Shown: piece after piece, positions 1 through 6,979 of the stretch
How the letters are laid out: every line of letters begins with the position of its first letter
Position numbering within the stretch: the first letter of the stretch is position 1
Notes under the pieces: generated by a model
Databases searched by the model: none
Told to the model about the DNA's origin: nothing
What the model saw: the letters and a program-made list of their open reading frames with translations, nothing else
Source of the DNA: a virus
Length of the DNA: 42,056 bases
Strand: one strand, 5' to 3'
IMG/VR virus record: IMGVR_UViG_3300030106_001115
Location: 2,327-44,382 of that record
Program-made: the position numbers and the translations under genes

Positions 1-2
1 CT

Positions 3-419
3 TTAAATAAGTCCAACATCAACCTGATTCGTGACGCAATACAAACGGCATTGGACAATGTTGCGGGAGACTTGCGTGACGGTAATGCAAACATTTCCTT
101 AGATTTAAAGCTGGGTGGTATTTCGTATTCCGATACGAATTTCAAGGCTACCCTTAGTTGCTCCGTTGTTGACGAAAACGGTGTCGTTCAGAACAAGGAA
201 CGTGCGGCGTACATTCAGTTTTCATCCATGTATGATCTTGATCCCGCGTGGATTGATCAGACGTTCATGGACTACGAGGGTAGGACCATGAAGATCACGG
301 GATTGAACACTCGCGCACGGAAACAGCCTATTCTGTTAGAGGATGAAAATGGTAAATCGTACAAGGGTCATGCGGCCACGGTTCTTGCTCACATGACGAA
401 TCGTTCTATTTCCGTATGA
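3..419 (+). CDS. Conserved phage hypothetical protein, 5'-truncated by the window edge
   Basis: The reading frame is open from base 3 to the TGA at 417-419, so the true start lies outside the window; an internal TTG at 51 is not a convincing start because coding-like sequence (LNKSNINLIRDAIQTALDN) precedes it. The visible 138 residues begin with a short amphipathic helix and continue with a mixed alpha/beta stretch. I see no catalytic motif. The wording resembles short unannotated early proteins of marine phages (memory only). The stop overlaps the ATG of the next small gene (ATGA), which supports it as the first visible member of a + strand early operon. Confidence 0.75.
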   Translation, partial: LNKSNINLIRDAIQTALDNVAGDLRDGNANISLDLKLGGISYSDTNFKATLSCSVVDENGVVQNKERAAYIQFSSMYDLDPAWIDQTFMDYEGRTMKITGLNTRARKQPILLEDENGKSYKGHAATVLAHMTNRSISV

Positions 420-511
420 CGTTCATTCGCAAAATTTTGTTTTGGCTTCGGGGGTATCGTCGCATATCTCCGAAGCACACTCCTAAAATAGAGAGGAAGA
501 AAGATGCCTAG
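416..511 (+). CDS. Possible 31-residue basic microprotein
   Basis: ATG at 416 overlaps the preceding TGA (ATGA), and the TAG at 509-511 overlaps the ATG of the next gene at 504, so this frame exactly bridges two genes that would otherwise be separated by about 84 bases. The product begins MTFIRKILFWLRGYRR: hydrophobic residues mixed with many Arg/Lys, which suggests a small amphipathic or membrane-associated peptide. No homologue is recognised. The double stop-start overlap is the only real evidence that it is translated. Confidence 0.45.
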   Translation: MTFIRKILFWLRGYRRISPKHTPKIERKKDA

Positions 512-644
512 TTTTACGATTATGATGCCTGACGGCAAGAAGGTGGACATCACGGACAAGATCAAGAAGTCCAAGGACGAGGATGACGTTAAGGCAGTGG
601 TCCTTGATGCGTTGAAGCCAGCCTTGGAAAAGAAGAAGTCATGA
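504..644 (+). CDS. Small charged hypothetical protein (46 aa)
   Basis: ATG at 504 follows a purine-rich ribosome-binding region (gagaggaagaaag). The TGA at 642-644 overlaps the start of the next gene. The product starts MPSFTIMMPDGKKVDITDKI and ends with a Lys-rich tail (KPALEKKKS). A short beta strand followed by a lysine/aspartate-rich helix is likely. No family is recognised. The good ribosome-binding site and stop-start coupling on both sides make it a probable real gene. Confidence 0.65.
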   Translation: MPSFTIMMPDGKKVDITDKIKKSKDEDDVKAVVLDALKPALEKKKS

Positions 645-871
645 CGTTTAGGATGACGGCATGGAACAGTGACGGGACCGACGTTGTGGAGATCGACGGT
701 CCCGTTTCTCCTGACAGGGTTATGGAAGCGGAAACGGAGAGCCGTGAGATATGGTGTCCGCATTGTTTTAAAAAGATGACGGTTGGCCATTTAAATTGGC
801 ATTCTTTAACGTGCCGCAATTGCAAGGAAGAAGTTGAAAAGCCCGATTGGCTGATGCCGTTGGGGTTATGA
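641..871 (+). CDS. Zinc-ribbon protein (76 aa)
   Basis: The start at 641 overlaps the upstream TGA (ATGA), and the end overlaps the methyltransferase start at 868. Two CxxC knuckles are visible, CPHC (about residues 39-42) and CRNC (about 58-61), separated by some 15 residues that include two His. This is the usual layout of a structural zinc ribbon. Such small proteins in phage early regions often bind nucleic acid or host proteins, but no specific role can be assigned. Position directly ahead of a DNA methyltransferase could suggest a partner function (inference only). Confidence 0.7.
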   Translation: MTFRMTAWNSDGTDVVEIDGPVSPDRVMEAETESREIWCPHCFKKMTVGHLNWHSLTCRNCKEEVEKPDWLMPLGL

Positions 872-1420
872 AGCTTAAAACCTTGGATCTGTTTTCTGGA
901 ATCGGTGGCTTTGCGCGAGGGCTCGAAGCCACTGATTTTTTTGAGACGAGTTGCTTTATAGAACAAGAGCCTTACTGTCAGGCCGTGTTAAGGTATCATT
1001 GGCCCGACGTTCCCGTGCTAGGAGACATAAAAAATGTCCGAAGATCCGACCTCCCCGACCCAGACCCCGATGTTATTTGCGGAGGATTCCCTTGCCAGCC
1101 ATTCAGTCACGCGGGGCGACAGCAGGCTCAAGACGACCCCCGTCACCTCTGGCCAGAGATGTTTAGGCTTATCAGGGAATGCCGGCCCACTTGGGTTGTT
1201 GGAGAAAACCAAGAATGGAAAAGGGTTATCAGGCCAACTTGGGGGACATGGTGAAGCTGGACCAGAAGAGTGGTGGGCAGTTGAGCCCTCTGTGGGTCGC
1301 TTGGTTAATGGGCTACCCAACCGAGTACCTCAACTCCGTGCCTTGGGAAACTCCATCGTCCCGCAAATCGCAGAAGAAATCGGAAACGCAATAAAGGTAG
1401 CAGAACAATGGAAGCCATAA
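868..1420 (+). pseudogene. Decayed C5 cytosine-DNA methyltransferase, internally deleted and frameshifted
   Basis: Frame 1 from ATG 868 (overlapping the upstream stop) encodes motif I DLFSGIGG, motif IV GGFPCQPFS with the catalytic Cys, and a motif VI-like GEN, then stops at 1254 after unrelated sequence. The C-terminal end lies in other frames. Frame 2 (about 1268-1420) gives RALGNSIVPQIAEEIG, the motif X helix. Frame 0 (about 1206-1331) gives GGQLSPLWVAWLMGYP, a tail also known in phage C5 methyltransferases. Motif VIII and the target-recognition domain are absent: 553 bases replace the roughly 900-1200 usual for the family. A catalytic region without target recognition, broken across frames, should be inactive. 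A sequencing or assembly error could explain the frames but not easily the missing middle. The downstream hydrolase start (1408) lies inside its last codons. Confidence 0.75.
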
Positions 1421-1827
1421 TCATGTGCTTGGCGCTGAACATCTATTTTGAGTCGCGAAATCAACCCATCGAAGGTCAGGTGGCCGTGGCCCAGGTAGTG
1501 ATTAACAGGGCCCTTGATGATCGATATCCTAATCACCCGTGCGATGTTATCACACAAGGCCCGACCTATCCGAACAGCAATCTGCCCGTTCGTCATAGGT
1601 GCCAGTTCTCATGGTACTGCGACGGTAAGACGGATCGTCCAACGGATCTTGACGCTTTTAGATGGGCGATGAGTATTGCAACAGGAGTTGCAACGGAGAA
1701 ACTTGAGGATGTAACGTATGGTGCAACGCACTATCACGCGACAAGAGTGTCACCGGATTGGTCATACAGGGCGAAACACACTGTAACAATTGGTGATCAC
1801 ATATTCTACAGGTGGGAGCATGACTGA
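1408..1827 (+). CDS. SleB-type cell-wall hydrolase (Hydrolase_2 family)
   Basis: This 139-residue protein matches the compact SleB/CwlJ hydrolase domain, which cleaves peptidoglycan glycan strands. Near the N-terminus ALNIYFESRNQPIEGQ carries the probable catalytic Glu (E15), followed by VAVAQVVINR. The C-terminal GATHYHA segment is also typical. No signal peptide is present, so export would need a holin or SAR-type route, and none is recognised nearby. The ATG at 1408 overlaps the end of the methyltransferase remnant, and its stop overlaps the PP-loop gene by 8 bases. It is one of two cell-wall enzymes here; the other is the M15 peptidase at 14019-14462. Likely endolysin. Confidence 0.85.
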   Translation: MEAIIMCLALNIYFESRNQPIEGQVAVAQVVINRALDDRYPNHPCDVITQGPTYPNSNLPVRHRCQFSWYCDGKTDRPTDLDAFRWAMSIATGVATEKLEDVTYGATHYHATRVSPDWSYRAKHTVTIGDHIFYRWEHD

Positions 1828-2698
1828 TTGGGTGCAGAACATACTGCCGAAACCTCTTGAGAATCCGACGCTTCGGGTAGTGAGCTTGGGCGCTGGCGTT
1901 CAGTCTACCGTTATGGCGATGATGGCTGAGAACGAAGCGTTTGGTCCCAGACCTGATTGCGCGATATTCGCGGACACGGGATGGGAACCGAAAGAAGTCT
2001 ACGGACATCTGGATTGGCTGGAGAAGCAGATATCGTTCCCCGTTCACCGTGTAACATCTGGAAACATAAAGCACGATCTGGAGAACAACCTGAATACGAC
2101 AGGTCATAACTTCTCAGCGATACCGTTCTTCATGGTTAATAAAGACGGTACGTTTGGCATGGCTCGGCGGCAGTGTACCAGCGAGTACAAGCTCAAGCCC
2201 ATACGTAAGAAGGTACGTGAACTGATTGGCCTGAAGCCAAGGCAGCGGACACCCAAGGGCGTGATGGTGGAAATGTGGATGGGCATCAGTCGCGATGAGG
2301 TGCAGCGCATGAAGGAGAGTTCTGATTCATGGGTCACGAACCGTTGGCCGTTGCTCGAGAAGGAGATGCGGCGATACGACTGCCTTGATTGGTTTCGGGA
2401 GCGTCACCCGCAACGGACGTTGGCCAAGTCGGCATGTATCGGGTGTCCGTTTCATGATGACCATGAGTGGAGCCACATAAAGAACAATTATCCAGAAGAG
2501 TTTGAGGAAGCTTGCCAGATCGATGAGAAGTTACGTGATCCAGAGATGGACGGCGGCAAGTTTCACGGGCAGCGATACCTACACGCGCAAAGGGTTCCGC
2601 TGCGCGAGGTACGGTTCAATACGGCGAGTGAAACTGGGCAGCAAGATCTGTTCAACGACTTGATGCAGAACGAGTGTGATGGAATGTGCGGGATATGA
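1820..2698 (+). CDS. PAPS-reductase-family PP-loop protein
   Basis: The 292-residue product has the PP-loop signature SLGAGVQST (residues 22-30) followed by FADTGWEP, as in the adenosine-nucleotide alpha-hydrolase fold shared by PAPS reductases, FAD synthetases and DndC-like enzymes. Conserved cysteines occur in CTSEYK (C119) and CIGCPFHDDHEW (C206, C209), possibly a metal or Fe-S site. ATG 1820 is preferred over the upstream GTG at 1790 because it follows a ggtggga ribosome-binding site and gives the usual 8-base overlap. Such genes are frequent in marine phages and labelled PAPS reductase, but the true substrate is unproven. No other sulfate-assimilation or phosphorothioation (dnd) gene is present, so a role in nucleotide or DNA modification is only one possibility. 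Confidence 0.85.
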   Translation: MTDWVQNILPKPLENPTLRVVSLGAGVQSTVMAMMAENEAFGPRPDCAIFADTGWEPKEVYGHLDWLEKQISFPVHRVTSGNIKHDLENNLNTTGHNFSAIPFFMVNKDGTFGMARRQCTSEYKLKPIRKKVRELIGLKPRQRTPKGVMVEMWMGISRDEVQRMKESSDSWVTNRWPLLEKEMRRYDCLDWFRERHPQRTLAKSACIGCPFHDDHEWSHIKNNYPEEFEEACQIDEKLRDPEMDGGKFHGQRYLHAQRVPLREVRFNTASETGQQDLFNDLMQNECDGMCGI

Positions 2699-2913
2699 CT
2701 AGAGATTTAAATAGAAGCCGCTCATTAAGACAAGCATTAGAGAGAAGTACTATATTGTCTTCTGAATGGGAGGAAGTTTTTTGGAGTTTAATGGAGAAGG
2801 ACTCCTTTAATTCTTGTCGCTGGTGTCACGTATGGGAGTATCCGGGGATAGATAATGGCATTGAGCATGCCGGCCCAGAGAAAATTAGACAGATAGTAGA
2901 GAGAAGAACATGA
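2695..2913 (+). CDS. Hypothetical protein with a single CxxC (72 aa)
   Basis: ATG 2695 overlaps the upstream TGA (ATGA); a GTG at 2686 in the same frame is a less likely start. The product is highly charged, with one CRWCHVW motif in the middle and a C-terminal HAGPEKIRQIVERR helix. A single CxxC plus nearby His could bind a metal ion or form a dimeric site, but no family is recognised. The sequence between about 2700 and 2930 looks more AT-rich than its neighbours by eye, which may mean separate acquisition. Confidence 0.65.
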   Translation: MTRDLNRSRSLRQALERSTILSSEWEEVFWSLMEKDSFNSCRWCHVWEYPGIDNGIEHAGPEKIRQIVERRT

Positions 2914-3128
2914 CTGAAGTAATATTGTTGATATCGGCATTGTTCGTAGCGGACAATCATGAGTTTCTGAAAGAGGCTAGAAAGCAGATTGACCAAGGAG
3001 CTAGATGGCATTACGTGGGTCACCAGAAGATTGATCCAAATGCCAAGGCTATACCAATCCAATGCGTAGATCACTTAGGCAAGCCATGCGGCGAAAAGTT
3101 TATTCTATGGAAGCTGAAAAAAAACTAA
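2910..3128 (+). CDS. Small hypothetical protein (72 aa)
   Basis: The start overlaps the previous stop (ATGA at 2910-2913). The N-terminus MTEVILLISALFVADNHEF is hydrophobic for about 10 residues but too short for a confident membrane segment. The remainder contains basic helices and two cysteines (CVDHLGKPC). No family is recognised. It is placed at the end of the early + strand cassette and overlaps the following microprotein by 22 bases. Confidence 0.6.
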   Translation: MTEVILLISALFVADNHEFLKEARKQIDQGARWHYVGHQKIDPNAKAIPIQCVDHLGKPCGEKFILWKLKKN

Positions 3129-3235
3129 AGCCAAAACCGGACCTTGAAAAATGTGATTGGTGTGGCGAGGAAACCCGCCCCCAAATCGAGGACAGTAAGC
3201 TCATCTGTCCCCGCTGCCGTCGCCCGTTGAATTAA
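3107..3235 (+). CDS. Zinc-ribbon microprotein (42 aa)
   Basis: The product has a lysine/proline-rich N-terminus (MEAEKKLKPKPDLEK) followed by CDWC, 14 residues and CPRC, a textbook two-knuckle zinc ribbon. It overlaps the upstream gene by 22 bases in another frame and has only a weak ribosome-binding region, so translation probably depends on coupling. Its TAA is formed by the palindrome TTAA at 3232-3235, which also supplies the stop of the convergent gene on the other strand. The four-cysteine pattern makes chance unlikely. The role is probably nucleic-acid or protein binding. Confidence 0.7.
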   Translation: MEAEKKLKPKPDLEKCDWCGEETRPQIEDSKLICPRCRRPLN

Positions 3236-3498
3236 TGCTGTATCTCTTCCTCCTCGTCAAAGGGTGTCAGGGCGCGATGAAATCCCGCGTCCGGGTCGCC
3301 GTCTTCTATACCTAGCGACTCCGAAAGCAACCGCGACATGAAGTAGTTCATGCGGGATATACCCAGTGCTTGGGCGCTGTACTCCATCGCGATTCGGTAC
3401 AAGATCCACATCTTCATAGTCGGTGGTAGACCGTCCAAACTTTTGACGGCTGCCTTTGACGATTTCTGATAGATCGTTTCCAGGTCATCGGGCGTCAT
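3232..3498 (-). CDS. Hypothetical protein of the inverted SNF2 island (88 aa)
   Basis: This is the last gene of a three-gene - strand unit, starting with an ATGA overlap on its upstream neighbour. It appears helical (YQKSSKAAVKSLDGLPPTMK, then MWILYRIAMEYSAQALG) and ends with an acidic tail (FDEEEEIQH). The acidic end could mimic nucleic acid or engage basic partners, but no family is recognised. Its stop codon shares the TTAA with the convergent zinc-ribbon gene, leaving no room for a terminator between the opposing operons. Confidence 0.7.
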   Translation of the reverse strand: MTPDDLETIYQKSSKAAVKSLDGLPPTMKMWILYRIAMEYSAQALGISRMNYFMSRLLSESLGIEDGDPDAGFHRALTPFDEEEEIQH

Positions 3499-3692
3499 GA
3501 CGAGTACGTCTTTTTCAAAAGAGACGCATAGAATTTACGGACTTGCTTATCCGATGGCGCCTTCTTAGCCTCGTCCACCAAGAACGCGATCTGCTGACCC
3601 GCTGATCTAAAGTTTGGTTTCGCCATAGCCATGAGTTCATTGTAAGACTGTAGCGAGATGGCTACGCTTTTGTATTTCGTAATGTCAGGCAC
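3495..3692 (-). CDS. Small ribbon-helix-helix-like protein (65 aa)
   Basis: The start is GTG at 3692, supported by a strong AAGGAGG ribosome-binding site six bases upstream. The layout, an N-terminal strand (KYKSVAISLQ), a helix (SYNELMAMAKPN), a turn and a second helix (SAGQQIAFLVDEAKKA), fits the Arc/MetJ ribbon-helix-helix fold of DNA-binding regulators. The similarity is structural intuition, not a recognised family. It sits directly downstream of the SNF2 helicase (10-base gap) and could regulate the divergent promoter region at 5149-5249. Confidence 0.65.
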   Translation of the reverse strand: MPDITKYKSVAISLQSYNELMAMAKPNFRSAGQQIAFLVDEAKKAPSDKQVRKFYASLLKKTYSS

Positions 3693-3702
3693 CTTATCCT
3701 CC

Positions 3703-5148
3703 TTATGTTAACCATTGTCGTAAATCTTCACCCATCACCGTTGTGGCGATGTCCATCTTGCTCCGCAGCGCCTTCACGATCTTCTCGTCAATCGTGCCTT
3801 CCGCAATCATGTCGATATACGTGACGCTACTCTTTTGACCGATGCGGTGCGCCCGGTCTTCCGACTGCATACGAACGGCTAGGTCGAAACTGTTAGCGAA
3901 ATAGATGACAGTGTTCGCCGCCGTCAGTGTAATCCCGTACCCACCTGTTTGTGGGTTGCCGACAAAGAACCGGGCATTGCCGTTCTGGAATCTCTCAATG
4001 GCCTTGGTCCGTTGTTCGTCATCCGTGTCACCGTAGTACGTGACCACCTTGGTATTGCCATACACAACGTTTAGGGCCTTCGTGATCCGCTGCATGTCGT
4101 AACGGAACCGTGACCAGATGATCACCTTGCCATCGACTTCCTCGAGGCAGTTCAACAGCTCGCTGATTCGATTGTCGGGTATCTCTACGAGGTCACCATC
4201 GTCAGGCTTCGTGTGACCGGACAGAACTTGTTGCAGCCGCAACAACTGGGTCATCACGTTAGGCGCCGACATAAATTGATCACCGTCTAATTCTGCTAGT
4301 GCAAACTCTTTGAGCTCTGCGTAGATACGTTTTTGTTCTGGCGTCAGGGCAATGTTGCGCTGCGTATAGATTTTATCGGGCAAGTCCAAGCATTCACTCT
4401 TCAGGATACGCGAAGAGAACGTCTTCAAAAGATCCGACAATTGTCCAAGATTCCTGTAGCCGACGACACGATTAAAGCTATGACTCCCAAAAGTCTGGCG
4501 CTTCATCACCGCATATCGATACTGAAATTGAAAAAAGTTGTCGCCGCAATCGCCCAACAAAGTCTTGTCTAAAAAGTGACACTGTGACCACAGATCCATG
4601 GGAGACTGCGTCACAGGGAAACCCGTGAGGATACGCCTGTACTTCGCCAAGGGTGCCATTTTGAGTACGGCCTTGGTTCGTTTGGCCTTTGGATTCTTGA
4701 TTGCCGTGCTCTCGTCAAGCACCAGCATCGCTCTCGACATTTCCAAAACTTTGACCAGGTATTTCTGACCTTTGACCGTGGACAGGGCTTCAACATTCAT
4801 AACCAGAACGCGCAGATCGTCACCTTCGTGAGGTGTCGCCATGCCTATAAGTGCTTGTTTTTCTTTTGCTTTTGGCGAAGGCGTCCATGTCACGATAGTC
4901 CGTTCGATACGATCTGGAAGGTGCGCGGGTATCTCCGTCTTTGACCAGTTGCGATAGACTCCTTTCGGCGCAACCACCACCAAGGTGTCGATGCGTCCAG
5001 CTTCAAACAAAGCGCCGGCATTGTCTATTGTGACCTTGCTCTTGCCTGTACCCATCTCGAGGAACAAGCCCCAATTAACCTCACTCCAGCTATCTTTGAG
5101 CACTGTCCTTTGATGTTCGTATGGGTCGGTCTTGAAAGTATATGTCAT
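3703..5148 (-). CDS. SNF2-family (SF2) DNA helicase/translocase
   Basis: The 481-residue protein has a complete compact SNF2 core: Walker A EMGTGKS (K36), motif II LVLDEST (D145-E146, a DExx box), motif III LTGFP (174-178), and the C-terminal RecA-like domain with the NPQTGGYGITL region and arginine-finger motif RAHRIGQ (432-438). SNF2 proteins use ATP to translocate on duplex DNA; stand-alone phage forms are often placed with replication or recombination functions. No extra accessory domain is visible. It is the first gene of the inverted island, 101 bases from the divergent replication operon, and is preceded by a good promoter (5175-5203). An aagaga ribosome-binding region precedes ATG 5148. 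Confidence 0.92.
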   Translation of the reverse strand: MTYTFKTDPYEHQRTVLKDSWSEVNWGLFLEMGTGKSKVTIDNAGALFEAGRIDTLVVVAPKGVYRNWSKTEIPAHLPDRIERTIVTWTPSPKAKEKQALIGMATPHEGDDLRVLVMNVEALSTVKGQKYLVKVLEMSRAMLVLDESTAIKNPKAKRTKAVLKMAPLAKYRRILTGFPVTQSPMDLWSQCHFLDKTLLGDCGDNFFQFQYRYAVMKRQTFGSHSFNRVVGYRNLGQLSDLLKTFSSRILKSECLDLPDKIYTQRNIALTPEQKRIYAELKEFALAELDGDQFMSAPNVMTQLLRLQQVLSGHTKPDDGDLVEIPDNRISELLNCLEEVDGKVIIWSRFRYDMQRITKALNVVYGNTKVVTYYGDTDDEQRTKAIERFQNGNARFFVGNPQTGGYGITLTAANTVIYFANSFDLAVRMQSEDRAHRIGQKSSVTYIDMIAEGTIDEKIVKALRSKMDIATTVMGEDLRQWLT

Positions 5149-5174
5149 TTTTCTCTTGCCATGAAACTAACCTC

Positions 5175-5203
5175 TATATAAAAGGGGACATAGCCTTTGT
5201 AAA
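5175..5203 (-). promoter_or_regulatory. Sigma70-like promoter of the SNF2 island
   Basis: On the - strand a -35 TTTACA (5203-5198) is followed by exactly 17 bases and a -10 TATATA (5180-5175), pointing into the SNF2 gene at 5148. The same 101-base interval must also drive the + strand operon starting at 5250. A weaker + strand candidate is TTGCCA (5156-5161) with TATAAA (5177-5182) at a 15-base spacing. The two would overlap, so the interval may act as a switch. Confidence 0.5.
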
Positions 5204-5249
5204 TACCCTTTGTCCAGATAAATGGCATAGGTAGAGAGAAAGAAAGAAA

Positions 5250-5579
5250 ATGACTGTCTATCTCACGCAAGAGAACCCTCGCTTCAATGTCCTAAAGGCA
5301 ACGAAGTTTGGACAGCTCGAAAGTCTCACAACAACCGACGATCAGATTTACACAAGCGCAAGCCGGGTGGTCGCCAAGATCAAACGCGGTTTGAAAACGT
5401 TTGGGGATGAAGATTGGCTGTTGCTGTTGGGTGACCCAGCGGTCATCGGTGTGTGCTTCGCAATAGCGGCAGAGCGCAACGGTGGCCGTGTAAACATCCT
5501 CAAGTGGGACAAATTTGAAAAGGCATATTACCCAATCAGTGTCAGGCTAAAGTCTGGCATTGCAGATCTTGAAACCTGA
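5250..5579 (+). CDS. Conserved phage hypothetical protein, first gene of the replication operon
   Basis: ATG 5250 is preceded by an unusually long purine tract (agagagaaagaaagaaa), which acts as ribosome-binding region. The 109-residue product (MTVYLTQENPRFNVLKATKFG...) has a compact alpha/beta look with a hydrophobic core segment DWLLLLGDPAVIGVCFAIAA and a C-terminal basic strand. I recall very similar small proteins in marine phage contigs, always near replication genes, with no known function. As leader gene of the + strand replication operon it may be made early and in quantity. Confidence 0.8.
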   Translation: MTVYLTQENPRFNVLKATKFGQLESLTTTDDQIYTSASRVVAKIKRGLKTFGDEDWLLLLGDPAVIGVCFAIAAERNGGRVNILKWDKFEKAYYPISVRLKSGIADLET

Positions 5580-5592
5580 AGAGGAGATACTT

Positions 5593-6156
5593 GTGACAGA
5601 TATCCTTGATACGATTGCAGCAGACGCAGAAGCGTTTGAAGACCTGACTACGGAGAAAGGTGCAGAGTTATCTGATCTGATCCGTCAAGCGTCCGATGTT
5701 ACGACCTTAATATCGAACGCGGAAGAGGCGGTGAAGAGCCTGAAGAAAACTCGCGACAGATACCTTTACGAATTGATCCCTGCCAGAATGAGCGAGATTG
5801 GCATGGACAAGGTAGAGGTTGACGGCAACTCCGTTTCTCTTACGACCTTTGTATCGGCCACCATGCCGAAGGACCCTTTGCAGAAGGATTTAGCGATCCA
5901 GCATCTACGGTCAATCGGTTGCGGTGACTTTATTAAAAACAAATTGGAAGTAAGTTTTGGCTTGTCCCAAGACAACGAAGCGAAAGCCCTTGAGGCTGAT
6001 CTCGTTGAGGCTGGTCACGATACCAGTTCAAAGATTTGGGTGGAGCCAATGACACTGAAGAAGCTTGCAAAGGAAAGACTGCAAGCTGGTCAGGAGTTCA
6101 ATACAGAACTATTCAACGCACACATTGGAACAGTAGCTAAGATTAAAGGAGCATGA
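5593..6156 (+). CDS. Conserved phage protein with N-terminal coiled coil (187 aa)
   Basis: GTG 5593 is chosen over TTG 5560 because a gaagaggaga ribosome-binding site lies about seven bases upstream and it avoids a 20-base overlap. The first 70 residues are helical and heptad-like (EAVKSLKKTRDRYLYELIPA). The rest forms a conserved domain beginning MSEIGMDKVEVDGNSVSL. Related proteins occur beside ssDNA-binding or recombination genes in marine phages. A host-nuclease inhibitor or recombination mediator role is conceivable but unproved. The stop overlaps the next coding region by a TGA/ATG junction. Confidence 0.75.
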   Translation: MTDILDTIAADAEAFEDLTTEKGAELSDLIRQASDVTTLISNAEEAVKSLKKTRDRYLYELIPARMSEIGMDKVEVDGNSVSLTTFVSATMPKDPLQKDLAIQHLRSIGCGDFIKNKLEVSFGLSQDNEAKALEADLVEAGHDTSSKIWVEPMTLKKLAKERLQAGQEFNTELFNAHIGTVAKIKGA

Positions 6157-6158
6157 AC

Positions 6159-6929
6159 ATGGCTAAGAAAAACGGTGGCGGTTTACCCGCAAAACTCGCA
6201 GAGGCTTTTGAGGCTGACAGTGGTAGCGGCTTTGAAGGCGTAACGACAGACGACCTACAGATACCTTTCATTCGATTGATCCAAGCCTTGTCGCCACAGA
6301 TTGACAAGAGCGACAGCAACTACATACAAGGCAGTGGCGCTGGTGATATCTTTAACACGGTCACCAAGCAGCATTGGGCAGGGGATGAAGGTGTCGTTGT
6401 TCTTCCCGCTCTATTTCAAATGAAGCTGTTGGAGTTCATTCCTCGCACACAGGGTGGCGGTTTCGTGGGCGAACTGTCTCCCACCAGTGACGATGTTAAG
6501 AACGCGCATCGTGATGAGGATTCTGGCATGGAGTTATTGCCGTCTGGTAACGAACTGGTTCGCACGGCTCAATACTACGTGAAGATTGTCCACGATGACG
6601 GCACCTTAGAAAGTGCGATACTGGACATGAAGAAGACCCAGTTGAAAAAGTCACGTGCTTGGCTGACGCTGATGCAGATGCAAAAGCACAATGGCAAAGC
6701 GTTGCCGATGTTCGCGAACACCTATCGCTTGACCTCTGTCAAAGATGAGAATGATAAGGGCAAGTGGTTCAACTGGAGCATCGCAAAAGAAGGCTCGGTG
6801 CCTTCCATCGAAGCCTACAATGAAGCGAAGGAAATGCATCAGTCGGTTGTGTCTGGTGAGTTAGCCATCGCTCCCCCTCAAAACTTAGAACAGATTGAAA
6901 ATCAATCTGACTCTGACGTTCCGTTCTAG
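6159..6929 (+). CDS. Putative phage single-stranded DNA-binding protein
   Basis: Two in-frame ATGs exist. The second (6159) sits seven bases after AGGAG, the first (6153) only two, so 6159 is preferred, giving 256 residues. The family is recognisable from phrases such as LQIPFIRLIQALSPQI and is found in replication loci of many podo- and siphoviruses; it is not a bacterial-type OB fold by eye. The strongest clue is the C-terminus, ENQSDSDVPF. It copies the acidic DDIPF tip that bacterial and T7-like SSBs use to recruit replication partners. It follows the coiled-coil protein and precedes a hairpin terminator and the primase. An ssDNA-binding or annealing role fits. Confidence 0.6.
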   Translation: MAKKNGGGLPAKLAEAFEADSGSGFEGVTTDDLQIPFIRLIQALSPQIDKSDSNYIQGSGAGDIFNTVTKQHWAGDEGVVVLPALFQMKLLEFIPRTQGGGFVGELSPTSDDVKNAHRDEDSGMELLPSGNELVRTAQYYVKIVHDDGTLESAILDMKKTQLKKSRAWLTLMQMQKHNGKALPMFANTYRLTSVKDENDKGKWFNWSIAKEGSVPSIEAYNEAKEMHQSVVSGELAIAPPQNLEQIENQSDSDVPF

Positions 6930-6939
6930 GGAAGGATGA

Positions 6940-6976
6940 CCCCTAAACGGTCCTGTACCGTTTAGGGGTTTATTTT
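6940..6976 (+). terminator. Rho-independent terminator/attenuator hairpin before the primase
   Basis: An 11-bp perfect stem, CCCCTAAACGG (6940-6950) and CCGTTTAGGGG (6958-6968), encloses a 7-base loop and is followed by TTTATTTT. It lies directly after the putative SSB gene and only a few bases before the primase ATG at 6980. The right arm holds the only Shine-Dalgarno-like sequence (AGGGG) for the primase, so the hairpin may control both transcription and translation. Confidence 0.85.
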
Positions 6977-6979
6977 CGC

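Noticed and set aside
847-1420. The overlapping frames at 847-1254, 1179-1394 and 1034-1420 as three separate genes
   Set aside because: Each carries a different part of one C5 methyltransferase, so they are better described as a single broken gene. The start at 847 lies inside the preceding zinc-ribbon gene.
868-1420. Programmed ribosomal frameshift joining the methyltransferase parts
   Set aside because: No clear slippery sequence with a following stem is visible at the join, and the whole target-recognition region is missing, so decay explains more.
5186-5215. GGACA...TGTCC inverted repeat between the divergent operons as an operator
   Set aside because: Only five bases per arm with a 20-base centre; too weak to call by itself.
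5230-5249. Tandem agaa repeats as a functional microsatellite
   Set aside because: Best explained as a purine-rich ribosome-binding region before the start at 5250.
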